Assembly: GCA_022457155.1 (NCBI GenBank)
Contig: JAJGOT010000003.1
Span: 3,659,501-3,723,500 of the forward strand
Length of the DNA: 64,000 bases
Direction of reading: 5' to 3'
From: Cladopsammia gracilis
Taxonomy: Eukaryota > Cnidaria > Anthozoa > Scleractinia > Dendrophylliidae
Under the pieces are notes generated by a model that was not told where the DNA came from, searched no databases, and was given only the letters and a program-made list of their open reading frames with translations. The translations under genes were made by a program, and so were the position numbers. Shown here piece after piece: positions 21,286 through 32,892 of the stretch. The first letter of the stretch is position 1. Every line of letters begins with the position of its first letter.

Positions 21286-21420
21286 ATTGGTGGTGTGCAC
21301 GTCGGCCGTGTTGGAGGTCAAAAACAATAAATTAGTTTGCATAAAAATAGAATTTTATTCCCAAAGGATAATAATGTCATTGTTCTTACCCCCAACATGG
21401 CCGACGTGCAAACCACCAAT
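21286..21420. mobile_element. Short TIR MITE
   Basis: ATTGGTGGTGTGCACGTCGG and CCGACGTGCAAACCACCAAT are inverses with two mismatches; GGCCGTGTTGG pairs with CCAACATGGCC. Same family as 11631-11748. It supplies the first third of the plus-strand frame 21337-21639, which I therefore do not call a gene. Confidence 0.75.
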
Positions 21421-23719
21421 AGGGTCGTGAAGATGTATTTATTAAAATTTATAAAAGGTTTCTCTCGGATAAGGGTATTTAAATATAATCTGCATTTCGT
21501 TTACAATTATAGAAACGAAGCTTGTGATATATATTTTAAAATGTTTTTTCGCCGATTCACAATTATACCGCGAGTCGTTCATATTTCACAAACTGATTTC
21601 ATTAGTGCGCGAACATTTATCCTGACAAAGCAGATGTAGACATCACATGTTTTAGTTTAAGAAAGTTGAAAGGAAGTTTCAATCTTTTACTAGTTGGTCT
21701 GTCTATTTCAACGTCTGGGACTATCACAGATCTCCTAGCTAATTTTTCTTTGTCTTGTACACATCCTCGGAGTCATGTACAATAAGTTCCATTAAAATAT
21801 TTGTTTATTATTTTGCGCGCACGGTTCAGCCTGAATAGAAATTTACGAGACAATTATTACCAAAACAAAATGCAAGATTTTGATTAGAATGAGAGTGGAT
21901 TGACTTCTCTCTCATGGAAGTATCAAGGAGGTGTTTTCCAACCCCACCTTCCCTCTACCCTTAACTGCCGCCACCCCCAACCAAACCCGAACCCTCATCT
22001 ACTCCGCCCCTCCTCGCCTACACCTTCAATCATCCCACACCATATCCATTACCCCCACTACCACCATGCAAAGAACGGTACATGGACATGACACCATAAT
22101 CTAATTCATATCCTTTGTTCCTCATGAGATCATAATAAGGTAAAGGGATGATATAGCTCAAGGGAGATCTCCAACATTATAGTTGAAGGACTGTGTGAAA
22201 AAGGTTCCTAACTGTACTATGGCCATGTATCTTTAACCTTAAAGGTAGGAACGTTTTGCACTGACAGCCTTTCAATGATCTAACTGGAATATAATTTTGT
22301 CATTGACCGTGTGGACTATGCACGGTATTGATATATCAAAAAAGACTTAGTTTGAGCTAAATTGTGGTCAATACATTTGGGACACTTGGCATATTTCCAT
22401 TCAAATCTGAAGTAAATCCTTACCCTCTTCCCCCGGTACAAGGTTGAGACACAGAAATAAAAAAACACTTTCAACATGTACTACAGTTGACAGACTTCAA
22501 CTTTGTCTGGGGGATCGGGGAATAGAGATTAAAGTTGTTTAATTTTCACTTTTCTTATCGGCGAGTTTTAATTCGTTTACAAAGTGGTTTCAAAAGGGTC
22601 GAGTGTCCCCAAACATTTTGACCACGGTTGTAGTATCATCCCTTTCAATAAATTTTGCGTGATTTATAACTTCCTCGCCTCATAACCATGTATTCATAAT
22701 TCCCAGACCTCCTGATAACTCCTCGAGATGGTATTCCGTTCACCTTGCTTTGTGATAGGCGTACAATTAGTTTAGCAAACGTCAGTCGCGTCGCGGTGAT
22801 CGTATATCAACAGGTTTCAACTTTGCTGAATCTAATTCATTATTTGCATTGGCTGAACTTGCATGCATCAGTTATACTTTTTGCATAAATTGATTATTAT
22901 AAGTAAAGCAGTTGTGATCCAATTGGATTATTTCCTTGGTCTGTCGGTAATGCAAGACAGTGGTCACTTACACAGGCTTCCACAATGAATAATTAGTTTA
23001 GTTTTTAGTCATTTTCAATTTTAAGAAAGAAAAGAGCAAGAAGAAATAAGACTGGTAAAGAACTAGTCATATTTTTTGAAAGAATTAAGTTCATTTTTCT
23101 CCCTTCGTTAGATTCGGGATTCCGAAATAAGGTTTTCGTAGCGGACAGCTATTTTATAAAACTATTTAACTTTCGGAACGGATATTGAGAAACTTGCATT
23201 ATACAGGTATAATATAAACAAGTCATCCAAGAATATCATTGTTTTCAGGTGTTAAGCAACTGCAGTGTTTAAAGGTCATTTTTAAAGGATGACTTAAAAA
23301 AATATTACCTAGGGGCTTGCACAATATTACCTGGGGGCTTGCATTTCAACGTGACACTAAAAGAAAACAATTTAAGCTCTCACTACTGGAGAAACTGAAT
23401 GTTATGGTGATGCCTTAAAAACGTTACAAAGAATTGGCGCAACTTCGCTTAGTTTTCTCCTGGAAAATGTCACTGACTTGACTTGCGTTTTTCATCATCC
23501 TAAATTCCACTCGCGTCAGTTATTTACCCCTGAGATTAAGAAGATGCAGCTAACAATTCACCGAGGACAAGAAAGTGCTTTTTAAGGTTTCAAGGCATCG
23601 TCATCATGCATCACTACGAGAAATTTCTTGGTGTGATGTAAACTGCGTAGCTGTTGGGATTTAATGCGCACGCACGGCAGCAGGACAAAGTCCTACTTTA
23701 CCTCCTTTTCACCTCCTTC
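21421..23719. other. Unassigned AT-rich DNA
   Basis: Only low-complexity features are visible: a C-rich, Pro-coding stretch at 21935-22075 and a small direct repeat near 23300-23345 (ATATTACCT(A/G)GGGGCTTGCA twice). No gene supported. Confidence 0.45.
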
Positions 23720-23845
23720 TGTAGGCAAACTGTTGGCACACTGTTGGCAACCATGTTGGCAACACTGTAGGCAAACTGTTGGCAACCATGTTGGCACACT
23801 GTTGGCAACCATGTTGGCAAACTGTTGGCAACAATTACAACAAGT
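23720..23845 (+). repeat. TGTTGGCA-based tandem repeat
   Basis: At least ten copies of TGTTGGCA separated by AAC, ACAC or ACCA, alternating among CAAACTGTTGG, CACACTGTTGG and CAACCATGTTGG. The inverse motif (TGCCAAC) reappears at 24056-24095, so the whole 23720-24095 segment may be one TIR-bounded element. Confidence 0.75.
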
Positions 23846-23927
23846 ATCATTTTCGCCAACTTTTTGGGCAACGTTTTTGTGTTGGCAAACTCACATGCAT
23901 TTGACGTGTGAAAGAATCAAAACCCGG

Positions 23928-24023
23928 AAACACATCTCGAGATTTGGCGTCCCGGCTTGAGAATGACAGTAAGAACAAACACATCTGGAGATTTGGAGTC
24001 CCGGCTTGAGAATGACAGTAAGA
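23928..24023 (+). repeat. Tandem duplication of a ~46-bp unit
   Basis: AAACACATCTCGAGATTTGG, CGTCCCGGCTTGAGAATG and ACAGTAAGAA occur twice in direct succession with a few substitutions. Lies between the TGTTGGCA array and its inverse motif. Confidence 0.75.
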
Positions 24024-25071
24024 ATTTTGGTAGTTTGTCGTGTAAAAAAGCCAGATTGCCAACATTTTAAAGTTTGCCAACACGAGATTGCCAACTGAAG
24101 ATTGTTTGTGGGAACGCGGCTTTAATGAACGACTTGTATCGCTATATGTATTTAGTGTTATCATTTATTCAGATAATAATAATCATAATGATCATAACTT
24201 CACACAAATGTTGTTGAACGGCAGTATGTTTTTTCTTCGTATTTTGATTTTTATTTTGTACACTATGATCGATTTCTTTTGAATTGTTTCACTGACTGGA
24301 TAAAAATAAACACAGAACTGTGAACAACATATGAAACTGTATACAGTTTCTTCGCCTTCTAAATGTTTTGTACCAGTTACAAATTGTTTTCTTTTTGAAG
24401 GTTAAATGATACAAATATAAAAATTTAGTAGCTTACCAATTTTTGCTAGACTTGGAACATCGGTTTTCTTCCTGAATAAGTTGCTTGTAATCGAAGCTGA
24501 TTTTAACATATGTAATCTAACAAAGCAATAACCTGCTAATGCAGGAAGATTTCTAGCTGTTACAAGTAACTAAAATGCTAAGAAATTAAACTTTATTCAA
24601 TTGGTAATGATCAAATTCACTTGGGACTTGGCGCTAGACAATCGCAGACTGCAGGCCGATAGGAATTAGGCAGCAGTTTGGATTAGGGATAGGGTACAGG
24701 ATTTATAGTGTCAAGGTCAAGGAGTTAGAAAGTTAGGTTTTCAGTAAGGTTGATAGTTAGGATTTAGAGCTACAGTTAGGAGATTAGGATTCACCCATTA
24801 AGTTTTAGAATTAGAAGCCTGTAGTCTGCATAATTTCTTGCACCAAATCTTCTGATTGAAATAACAGAATCAAGGCCTTTACCGCTGTTATCAATAACCG
24901 GAAAAATAACCTTAGGCAAAAAATGTCAAAGCTGAAACGAAATTTAATTAATTTTAATTACACCAAAACGTTCAAATTTCGTTTTCTTGGGCTAATTTAA
25001 GAATCCGTTTCCAAAATTTGATAAACCAAGTCAAATCAAGACATACTGCCTTCAAAAACGTAAATGTACTC
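24024..25071. other. No gene recognised
   Basis: AT-rich. Around 24680-24800 there is a degenerate GTTAGG/GATTAGG-type tract that is not a telomeric array. Confidence 0.4.
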
Positions 25072-25162
25072 ATTCTTGTCCCCAGAGCCGCTTGTCCCTC
25101 TCAACCGCCGGAGCCGGAGGCTCCGGCGGTTGAGAGGGCCAAGCAGCTCAGGGGACGAGAAT
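25072..25162. repeat. GC-rich palindrome
   Basis: ATTCTTGTCCCCAGAGCCGC runs into a core CTCAACCGCCGGAGCC/GGCTCCGGCGGTTGAG and mirrors back to GGGGACGAGAAT. The arms are 44 bp with about five mismatches and almost no loop, set in AT-rich DNA. Confidence 0.8.
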
Positions 25163-27050
25163 TGAATCTACTATTTTACCAACCTCGTCCGCCATTTTGA
25201 ATTTGAAAAGCGGAGAAGGCCCTGGAGACGACGTTACAATAAAAATAAAATAGGTCCGCAATGCGAACGTGTGGGGGCTTCTATTAGAATCATTGATCAA
25301 AATATCATTGTTCAAATAACTGGAACCCATTCAGTACATTCAACTATACACTTAGTAATAGTAATTGGACTGAGTGGAGTAGACTTCAGGGAGTAATTGG
25401 GCGAGTAATTCCAAATAAGCCGACCACTTAGTGCGAGGACGATTTAAAATTACGAGAACGATTACCCTGATTTGTACGACATGAAGTTCAATCACTAATT
25501 AATCACATCAATAACAAAATTCGAGATTAGAAAGTCTACGTGGAGTTTTTTGTACTATTCAATTACAAAAAGTTGTAATCGGATAGCCTTAATTGGACAG
25601 CCATGTGCACTAATTACATAACAAATAGGCACATCATCGTGTATAAAAGGAGTGGTTAAATTGTTGGGAACAACTTGAAGTGGATGTAAAAAACTGCGAT
25701 TATAGTTAAAGTAATTAACAGAGAGCTCATCATCTTCACCAGTCCTAAATTTGGAGTGTCAGTTAAATTAGCCATTAGGAGTTGGGTGTTAAAAGTTATT
25801 TTTTCTGTTTTTATTTGTTCAATTCCAACTTCGGCTAGAAAGTAGATGAAATGTTCCAACTTCGATTCCCGGGGTGCACAACGTTGTTCTGCAGACGCTT
25901 GTGAAATTGTTTCTATTACGGTTGTCTTTCTCTTGCAAACATGCAAACATTTAGCAAGGGCCAATCTTGAATAGGCCCTGAAATTGCCCGTTCCGAACTT
26001 TATATGAGGACTGGGGATGATGTTTTAAATTATAATTCAATTAAAAATTGGAGGCCATATCACAAGAAAGATTGCATTAAAATTAGTCTGTTTACCAAGT
26101 TTGGGGTTGTTCAATATGATTCAGAACAATCCCAATTGTAGTTTATCTGAGAAAAAACCTCTTGAAGTGAATTTTGAAGAGACATAAATGGGCCATTGTT
26201 AGATGCCATAAACACACTTCCTGTTAATGAATCACTGTATTGTAATTGAATGCACTTCGTCAAAAATTGAAACAATAACAAGCATATCAGTTAAGAGCAA
26301 ATAATCATTTGTTCACACAGAATATCTTATAGAAGTGTACCGCGGTTATTTCCAATAACCAAAGTATTATTCAAAGTGGAAGAAGTCCACAAATTAGTCA
26401 AATGAATTCTTCTATATGACAACAAAACAACAACAAAACAAGCCTTTTTAGTTCGTAGTTGCTACAGCAACTACGAAGTTTAGAGGGCACTCGAGAGAGC
26501 GGTCGGCTGTTCATGTAAGCGAAATAGTATATCTTGAGCCCAACGTGTCTTTGTATTGTTGTGTGTTAGACACAATATTTTAGCTTACTTGAACAAGCTA
26601 TCATCGTCACTTCCGCCGTATGCGTAAAGTTCCGGTGTATGCGTAAACTTTTTTTGAGCGTGAAGTGGTGTACGTTCGAGGCAGGTTTTTGAGATTTTTT
26701 TTCAAAGTTTGGCGCTGTTTCTTCGGTAAAGAACTTTCAAACTGTCACAACAGAATATTATTTCTCAGCCTCGTTGGAAAGCAAACATGATTATTGCCTC
26801 GCTATTTCTTCGAGGACTGCTTTGGTAAAAATTTATACGGCAACAAAGCAGGGAATTGTTGGCTGATTACTGTAACACTGTAGTACGTGACAGTGGATAC
26901 AAAATATGATGAGACATTCCGACGTGTGATAAAAGAGCTAAAGGAAAATTTATTTTTGGACCTTGCTGCAATTGAAGGTATAGAATTTTCGTTTTGATTG
27001 TTTTTCGAAAATTTCAACTACTTTTTGGTCTGACAATCCCCCAATTAAAT
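25163..27050. other. Unassigned AT-rich DNA
   Basis: A minus-strand frame of 102 residues (25964-25656) ends in a hydrophobic stretch SSLLITLTIIAVFYIHF, possibly a membrane segment, but I recognise no family and no exon boundaries. A small hairpin GTAGTTGCTA-CAGCAACTAC sits near 26456. Confidence 0.35.
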
Positions 27051-27125
27051 TGCCAGACTGCGTGTCGCCAAATGCTTATTCTTTGTCTTCTTTTATATAA
27101 ACATCTGGCGACACGCAGTCTGGCG
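27051..27125. repeat. Short inverted repeat
   Basis: TGCCAGACTGCGTGTCGCCA and TGGCGACACGCAGTCTGGC are exact inverses separated by about 36 AT-rich bases; a MITE-like hairpin. Confidence 0.75.
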
Positions 27126-27991
27126 AACAGAAAAGATGATTTTGAGATTGTTTCTGTTTAGTACATGTAATAAACAAAAATCCACTGTGATGTCCACTGC
27201 AGTTTGCTCCCGATTTCTCAACTCAACAACAGTAACAGCGAAGACAAAATAGCACTCTTTCTGAGAAACAACTGCGAACTATCCGTACGGATCCGCTCGT
27301 TATCTCTAACGCAAACGTACCAAGATTTACGACGCATGAAAACAAATTGATACAGTATAGTACACCACAACAAGCAATAACATACCTTGAAAACTACAAC
27401 GAAAATAAACGCCGTCAAATTCTATGAAAACAGACCAGACGCTTTATAAACGAAAACCACGACACGTCAACATTGCCGATTTCCAGGTTAGTACTCGACA
27501 CAAGTCCACACAACCTCGTTCCCAGGCTCTCTCTGCGAACTCCTCCCAGAAGACCATGCGAGACGCTATCACGTAAACCCACAAACATAAACCCACAAAT
27601 CAGTTGATAGCATAGTGGGCGGCAAGCCCCCACAAAAATCTGCAAAGGACCGCAAACGACAATGCTGCTAACGGTATACGTAGGATCTGCAAGTGACCTA
27701 ATCAGCCAAAACATGAACAAACAAACAATACTGATCTGACTACCAAAAAAAGTTGAGTTTGCGAGACACCAACACGTTTTTACGTGGTCAGATTAGCCAT
27801 TGCAGTTTATTGGACGAGTTTGCCATTTTACGACTGTTACAACAGGTCGCATCTTTATAATATTATAGTGCAGGGTAGACAGTTAATCTTTAGTGGAATA
27901 TTTAGTCTTGTGTAATAAAATAAAATATATTGGCAGAATTGAAAAAAGTTGCTTGTGGTGGTCGTTTTATTTTATCATTATTTTTTGCCAG
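27126..27991. other. No gene recognised
   Basis: Minus-strand frames at 27218-27418 and 27415-27720 show no motif. They are Cys-, Val- and Ser-rich without recognisable structure. Confidence 0.35.
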
Positions 27992-28083
27992 CCCAGCCTG
28001 TGAAAGGGTAACATCATCCCTAGGGACTTTTCCACTTCCCAGCCTGTGAAAGGGTAACATCGTCCCTAGGGACTTTTCCACTT
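27992..28083 (+). repeat. Tandem duplication of a 46-bp unit
   Basis: CCCAGCCTGTGAAAGGGTAA and CCCTAGGGACTTTTCCACTT occur twice with one substitution between them (CATCATCC / CATCGTCC). Confidence 0.85.
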
Positions 28084-28426
28084 TCGAAATGGTGGGCTGG
28101 GCGTAGAAACCCTTCGACAACGCTGCCAAAATGTTCCAAAAATGGTTGCGAACGGGGATGGGACATCGCTGACCGGACGTCTAAACTACGTCACGGACAC
28201 ACCTTTACACATCCTCGCATTTGCTAGAACACTGACTTGTGATTATTATGCGATGTTTCCAATATAAGAAAGAGTTGCAAACGGTGGTGGAACACCATTG
28301 ACCGGAAGTGCAAGCTATTTCGTTTGCGCACTTCCCCACTTCCGGACACTTCCTTTAAAGATATACTGTAGAAGCAGAGACTGATACAACGTAGATTTTT
28401 AAGTTTGTGTGCTATTTTTCGGATGG
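28084..28426. other. Degenerate repeat, no gene
   Basis: Two related blocks, GGTTGCGAACGGGGATGGGA (28143) and AGTTGCAAACGGTGGTGGAA (28271), each followed by a GACCGGA(C/A)GT block, suggest an old duplication or MITE. CCACTTCCGGACACTTCC near 28335 is partly inverse to the second block. Confidence 0.4.
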
Positions 28427-28580
28427 CCAAACAAGCCCGGTTTGGCTATATCAAAGGCGTAGAGTAAGGGTCGGACACCTTATTGAGACTTATATAACGG
28501 AGTAACCGGTTAGCTTTCAGTTGATGTTAGGGGTAGCAGTTTATATAGTTAAATTTAGGACTAAGCAACCCGAGAAGCTA

Positions 28581-28844
28581 CAATCGGCGACAAAAGTAGT
28601 TGAGACAGTCTCAGTATATCGCATTATCGAATAATGAATTTGGTATTCATCATTATTATTCATATTACTAGGTGCTACAAAGCTCCCCCCTCCCCCGTTC
28701 AATGTTGTAGCTTTCAACAAGGCCTGAGCTCTGCGTATCAACATTGGTTGGGGGGAGGGGGGTAAATTTGTGACGACAACAATAAAAGCAATAGGAAACG
28801 ACTCCCAAAATAACGAAATGTCTCAACACTTTTGGCGCTGATTG
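28581..28844 (+). repeat. 264-bp TIR repeat, copy 1
   Basis: Runs from CAATCGGCGACAAAAG to CTTTTGGCGCTGATTG. The termini are imperfect inverses, and an inner pair (CTCCCCCCTCCCCC / GGGGGGAGGGGGG, plus CAATGTTG / CAACATTG) makes it a hairpin. Identical to the copy at 30234-30497 except one base near the left end. TA lies immediately left (28579-28580), but TC, not TA, lies right. Confidence 0.85.
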
Positions 28845-29045
28845 TCGAAGACCAAAAAGTTAGTTTATAAAGCAAACTATATCTCGTGAGACATTCCAAC
28901 GGCCCGTGATTGTTATAAATACAGAAATAAAACATAATATGGTAAAGGCGTGATTGGGGTGTCTTTAATTGGCTAATTAACAGGCTTTTTATTGTATTAC
29001 TGACGCAACAAAACGAAGTGTTCGCAGGAAGAAAACGTAAACAGA

Positions 29046-29372
29046 ATGGTTTTTAAGGGAAAAATCGATCCTGAAACAAGGGCGTACGCCAAATTTTTAA
29101 TGCAATTGAAAGGATTGAAGAAAAAAGACATAATGAAGCGAGGTAAAGTTTCTCGAGCGTCTTTGTATCGAATTGTCAAGAAGGAAATGTCGCAAGATTC
29201 TAAGCGATTAGAACATGGAACTGACCGACGTAAGCTTATCACCGGACGTCCACGAAAATTGTCGGCTCGTCACCGTACTATAGAAAGCATGAAGAAAAGA
29301 ATGCATTTAATCATTGAAAAAATGGCGGTCGTACAAAATATTAACAACTTCTTAACATTATACAATGTGTGA
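29046..29372 (+). CDS. Transposase-type helix-turn-helix protein, truncated
   Basis: The 108-residue frame resembles the bipartite DNA-binding region at the N-terminus of Tc1/mariner-type transposases. Residues about 13-45 (AYAKFLMQLKGLKKKDIMKR, then VSRASLYRIV) read as a first helix-turn-helix, followed by a basic linker with the AT-hook-like GRPRKLSAR at residues 67-75. The catalytic DDE/D domain is absent: after residue 84 the sequence no longer resembles a second HTH and the frame stops at 108, where a full transposase would have more than 300 residues. It would bind transposon ends but could not cut. It lies between two near-identical TIR repeats. The ATG at 29046 follows GTAAACAG and is the only in-frame start before the domain. 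Confidence 0.6.
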   Translation: MVFKGKIDPETRAYAKFLMQLKGLKKKDIMKRGKVSRASLYRIVKKEMSQDSKRLEHGTDRRKLITGRPRKLSARHRTIESMKKRMHLIIEKMAVVQNINNFLTLYNV

Positions 29373-29608
29373 ATTATCATTCTTAACTTAAAAATAATCA
29401 ATGTTTACAAAATATATATTGCGTGACATTTGAAGCGTGTCATACGCTCCTTAAATGATTGTAACTGTTTGTCACAAATGAACTTTCCTTCTTTTTTCCG
29501 TGTGAAATGATATCAAACTGGAAAATAAATCGACCACATTGCAACAGTTTATGATTTTCGTATTAGAAATATTGATTAAATACTGATAACAACTTCCATT
29601 TCGCAAAA

Positions 29609-29720
29609 CCTAACGAGTAACCACGAGTAACCACTAATTTGGTAAAGAATATGTATATAATGTTTATTTATTTAATGGTTACTCGTGGTTACTCGTGGTT
29701 ACTCGTGGTTACTCGTTCGT
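29609..29720. repeat. Inverted 11-bp minisatellite (GGTTACTCGTG)
   Basis: The left side holds two units as AACGAGTAACCACGAGTAACCA; the right side holds four consecutive units of GGTTACTCGTG on the opposite strand. The two blocks are 42 bp apart and can pair over more than 20 bp. Confidence 0.8.
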
Positions 29721-30233
29721 AACAGTGATATATCTTTTAATTCTGCCCATTTTCGTCACCGAGAATAAGACATGCAAAGCATTTTGCACATGGAGGGATT
29801 TGCTTTTGCTTTCCGCGTGGAATCTGTGAGTGGAATGTTATTACGTTCCTCCGAACGGACATCATCTCAGTTTCCCTGTTATCTATGGTGCCATTCTTCA
29901 CAAAAATTATTGGGTTCTTACCCTCTTATAAAATCCATTGTGAATGTTCGTTAATTTTGAAAAAGTGTAACAGAATTAATTTGCGCGATCAAAGTCTATG
30001 TGAACTGCTCAATTTGCGCCCGTAGTATGTCCAGAAAGCGGTTAATTGATGTAAGCGTCTCCAGAGAGGATGAATTAAAACAATCATTTAATAGTATGAA
30101 ACAAGTTGTAATTAAATTGAATCGGATATCATTTATTGCACATTTTAACTTCTCCATCAAAGAAATCTTTCAGGTATAATTGACAAATATTGCTTCTTGT
30201 TAACGTTTCAAAAACCTAGATCTTACGCCCGGA

Positions 30234-30497
30234 CAATCGACGACAAAAGTAGTTGAGACAGTCTCAGTATATCGCATTATCGAATAATGAATTTGGTATT
30301 CATCATTATTATTCATATTACTAGGTGCTACAAAGCTCCCCCCTCCCCCGTTCAATGTTGTAGCTTTCAACAAGGCCTGAGCTCTGCGTATCAACATTGG
30401 TTGGGGGGAGGGGGGTAAATTTGTGACGACAACAATAAAAGCAATAGGAAACGACTCCCAAAATAACGAAATGTCTCAACACTTTTGGCGCTGATTG
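30234..30497 (+). repeat. 264-bp TIR repeat, copy 2
   Basis: Same orientation and length as 28581-28844, one difference (CAATCGACG here, CAATCGGCG there). TA lies immediately right (30498-30499) but GA lies left. The outer flanks of the pair are thus TA/TA and the inner flanks are not. Confidence 0.85.
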
Positions 30498-30499
30498 TA

Positions 30500-30590
30500 G
30501 GTGGTACAATGGTACGGTAGGCTATGTAAGCCTAAGCCTAGCTGAGGTCACAGGTTCAATCCTCAGTGGGGATTTTAGATTTTCTTTTTT
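30500..30590 (+). repeat. tRNA-like Pol III unit (SINE-like)
   Basis: TGGTACAATGGTA resembles an A box and GGTTCAATCC (30552-30561) is a good B box, with oligo-T runs downstream (GATTTTCTTTTTT). Stems of a tRNA do not form cleanly, so a SINE head or decayed tRNA is more likely than a functional tRNA. It abuts the right 264-bp repeat. Confidence 0.45.
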
Positions 30591-30738
30591 ACACTTAAAA
30601 ATTTATTGAAAATAAAATTCTAAGTGTCGACATTACGTTATATAAGTCTCAAAAAGGTGTCCGACCCTCACTCTACGCCTTTGATATAGCCGAACCCAAA
30701 CAAGCCCACTTTTTCAATATTTTACAAAATGAAATTCA

Positions 30739-30859
30739 GGGATCAATTCAATAAAACTTTTACAAGTGTAATTTACAAGTGTAGCTATTGTTTTCAACCT
30801 CTGTAACAATGGCTACACTTGCAAATTACACTTGTAAAAGTTTTATTGAATTGAACCCA
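30739..30859. mobile_element. Short palindromic MITE
   Basis: GGATCAATTCAATAAAACTT and AAGTTTTATTGAATTGAACC pair; ACAAGTGTAATTTACAAGTG pairs with CACTTGCAAATTACACTTGT. Loop of about 25 nt. Confidence 0.8.
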
Positions 30860-30905
30860 GGATTTTTTTAATTTGACACTCTTAAAAATAAATAAAAAAT
30901 AAATA

Positions 30906-31174
30906 AGGGACGGACCATTATTTTTTTGACGGGGGGGGGGGGGGGGGGGGGGGGAAGGGGTTGGAAAATTTTGAAATAAATTGTTTGCCGAGGCTATAAA
31001 CACCGATATAAATTGTATGCAAGCAAAAAATAAAGAAAAAATTGTTTGCTGGAAGTACGGCAGTTGGATGGAGACACAAAATAAATTGTTTGCAGCAGGT
31101 GCCGCATGTAAAAAAAACGTTTAAATGCGAAAATTTTCCAACCCGCCTTGTCAAAAAAATAATGGTCCGTCCCT
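30906..31174. mobile_element. TIR element with poly(G), AAATA flanks (copy 1)
   Basis: Termini AGGGACGGACCATTATTTTT and AAAAATAATGGTCCGTCCCT are inverses. AAATA precedes the left end and follows the right end. A G run lies at about 30932-30954. The interior repeats AAATTGTTTGC three to four times. Confidence 0.8.
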
Positions 31175-31916
31175 AAATAGGAGTTTCAGTGGAGTCCACG
31201 AGATGGTTTTCCCACTGTTTCCGGATCGAATTGGAATTTGGTAATGTTGGTTTTTATGTCCTGTTTAAAAAACGAGCCGTAGCGCATTATCAAGTTTAAA
31301 ACTCGAGGCGAAGCCGAGAGTTTTACACCGGGTAATACAAGTGCTGTGAGGTTTTCGAACGGCTTCAAAAACATTCGTTCAAAAACGTTTCCCTTCGGAA
31401 TTAAAACAATTGCGCTTTTGTGTAAAGTAGACTGATTAGCATACAACACATGTGCCACGTCTTCGACGAAGTGACCATTGCTTCCCGGCTCCTGTCGAAA
31501 GTTTTGGGATTTTACAGTTCTGAGGACAAAATAATCTACTGAAAAATGCTATACCAAAGTTCACAGGTACGTAGACCAAACGTCTGACTATTTTTTTTAG
31601 TGGTAGAGAACGAGTTCAAATAAGCAGCTTGCATCTGCAAACCACTCGCTTACCTGGCAATTTACACGAGGGCGCTGGTGCATTCAAATAACAGTTACTT
31701 GTTGACTGTTGGTTGTTCAGTTTTAATACTGAGATGATTCCAAATAGAATGGTAAGACTAGATTTCGCAAAACAGTACTGAACAAAAATATTAAAGTCAC
31801 CATTTATTGTAATAAGAATCATGAATAATTACTACCCATATTAGTATTCTTTGTACAAAGATTGTGTCAGTGATCTTTATATAAAAATTACTGTGGTCAT
31901 TTTGAAACCATTCTCA
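31175..31916. other. No gene recognised
   Basis: A minus-strand frame of 90 residues (31458-31186) and one of 68 (31822-31616) show no recognisable motif. Confidence 0.4.
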
Positions 31917-32352
31917 TTAAGTAATGCTCCACATAGGATTTAAAGTAAACTTCATTGTTCTGCGGCATTGGGTCTTTACCACATAGAATATCTTTGGTTT
32001 CAAGAATAGAGGAGGGGCTGATGGTCCATAATTATATTTCAGTATAAGTATAAAGAAAATCCATTTGCGTCAATTAAATTTTAGGAAATGTTAGTGCTTA
32101 ACCAATCAGAATAGCAGAAGACAATAGCTAATAATTTTGCTTCTTTGATGAAGAAAACTTGCATGTTGTGCGATTGGGTCTCAAATAACTTGAAACCTCA
32201 AAAAAAATTGACAAAATGCACCTTGAACCTTAACGTTTTAGCAGTTTTTTAGTTTAAGCCAGTGAGATCACTAGTTGTAACAATAAAAAAACTTGACATT
32301 CCATCGTGCATTGCCGTTCAGCACTTTCCTTCTTGTACGGATCATTACTTTA
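31917..32352 (-). mobile_element. TTAA-ended TIR element, family D copy 2
   Basis: Reverse-complement copy of 19337-19767. Begins TTAAGTAATGCTCC; the other end GGATCATTACTTTA has lost one base of TTAA identity. The two copies have diverged by scattered substitutions and short indels, so they are old relative to the 264-bp pair. Confidence 0.8.
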
Positions 32353-32892
32353 GCGATAATTGCATTGTTTGCACATTCAACCCCACTTTCCCCACGGACT
32401 GAAATCAAATCATTCTCCGGGCTTTTCAGAATGACCATGGATTACCAGGTATAAAGGTTCATGCACGTCATCAATTTGACGTCTCTGATAGGCTCATGTG
32501 CTTATGAATTATTAATGAGGTTTTGAAGGAGGGAGGAAAGCCGGAGTAACCGGAGAAAAGCCAGCGAGTGACTGGGATTCCTGGTTTCAAACCACTGAAT
32601 TAAAATAAAACATCTACTAATTTTATAATATTTCTGTTTTTCTTTCATATGAAACCACTAAAAACTCAATGGACCACGCATCCTAATCTGAAAGCCTAAT
32701 TGCTACATCAGAAACAATTTCCACCAAAATGGCATCATTGCATGATGGGGTAAAACTTACAGGAGATAGCCCAAATGACACTTTAATTCTTTGATATGGA
32801 TGTAGTGAAGACTCCGGAACTTTCCCTTTCACTCCCATAGTCAGTTATGGAGACATGTAAAGATTTTTCTACCTTTTGAGTCTGTTGCCTGG
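32353..32892. other. No gene recognised
   Basis: Unassigned DNA, with a short inverted motif ATCAATTTGACGTC around 32470. Confidence 0.35.

Larger units (their letters stand above)
28427..30707. mobile_element. Nested TIR transposon with 12-bp direct repeats
   Basis: The termini GGTTTGGCTATATCAAAGGC (28439) and GCCTTTGATATAGCCGAACC (ending 30695) are inverses with one mismatch and the TIR continues about 60 bp (GGGTCGGACACCT, GAGACTTATATAACG). The 12-mer CCAAACAAGCCC flanks both sides exactly (28427-28438 and 30696-30707). Inside lie two 264-bp repeats, an HTH ORF and a tRNA-like unit. The 12-bp repeat is long for TA-specific elements; Mutator- or Merlin-type elements make 8-11 bp, so the superfamily is undetermined. 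Confidence 0.8.

Noticed and set aside
25656..25964. Membrane protein exon (SSLLITLTIIAVFYIHF)
   Set aside because: One hydrophobic stretch in AT-rich DNA is not sufficient; no splice signals or family resemblance.
28581..30497. LTR retrotransposon with 264-bp LTRs
   Set aside because: Direct repeats of equal length fit, but they begin and end with inverse CAATC/GATTG instead of TG/CA, are internally palindromic, and there is no primer-binding site, gag or pol between them.
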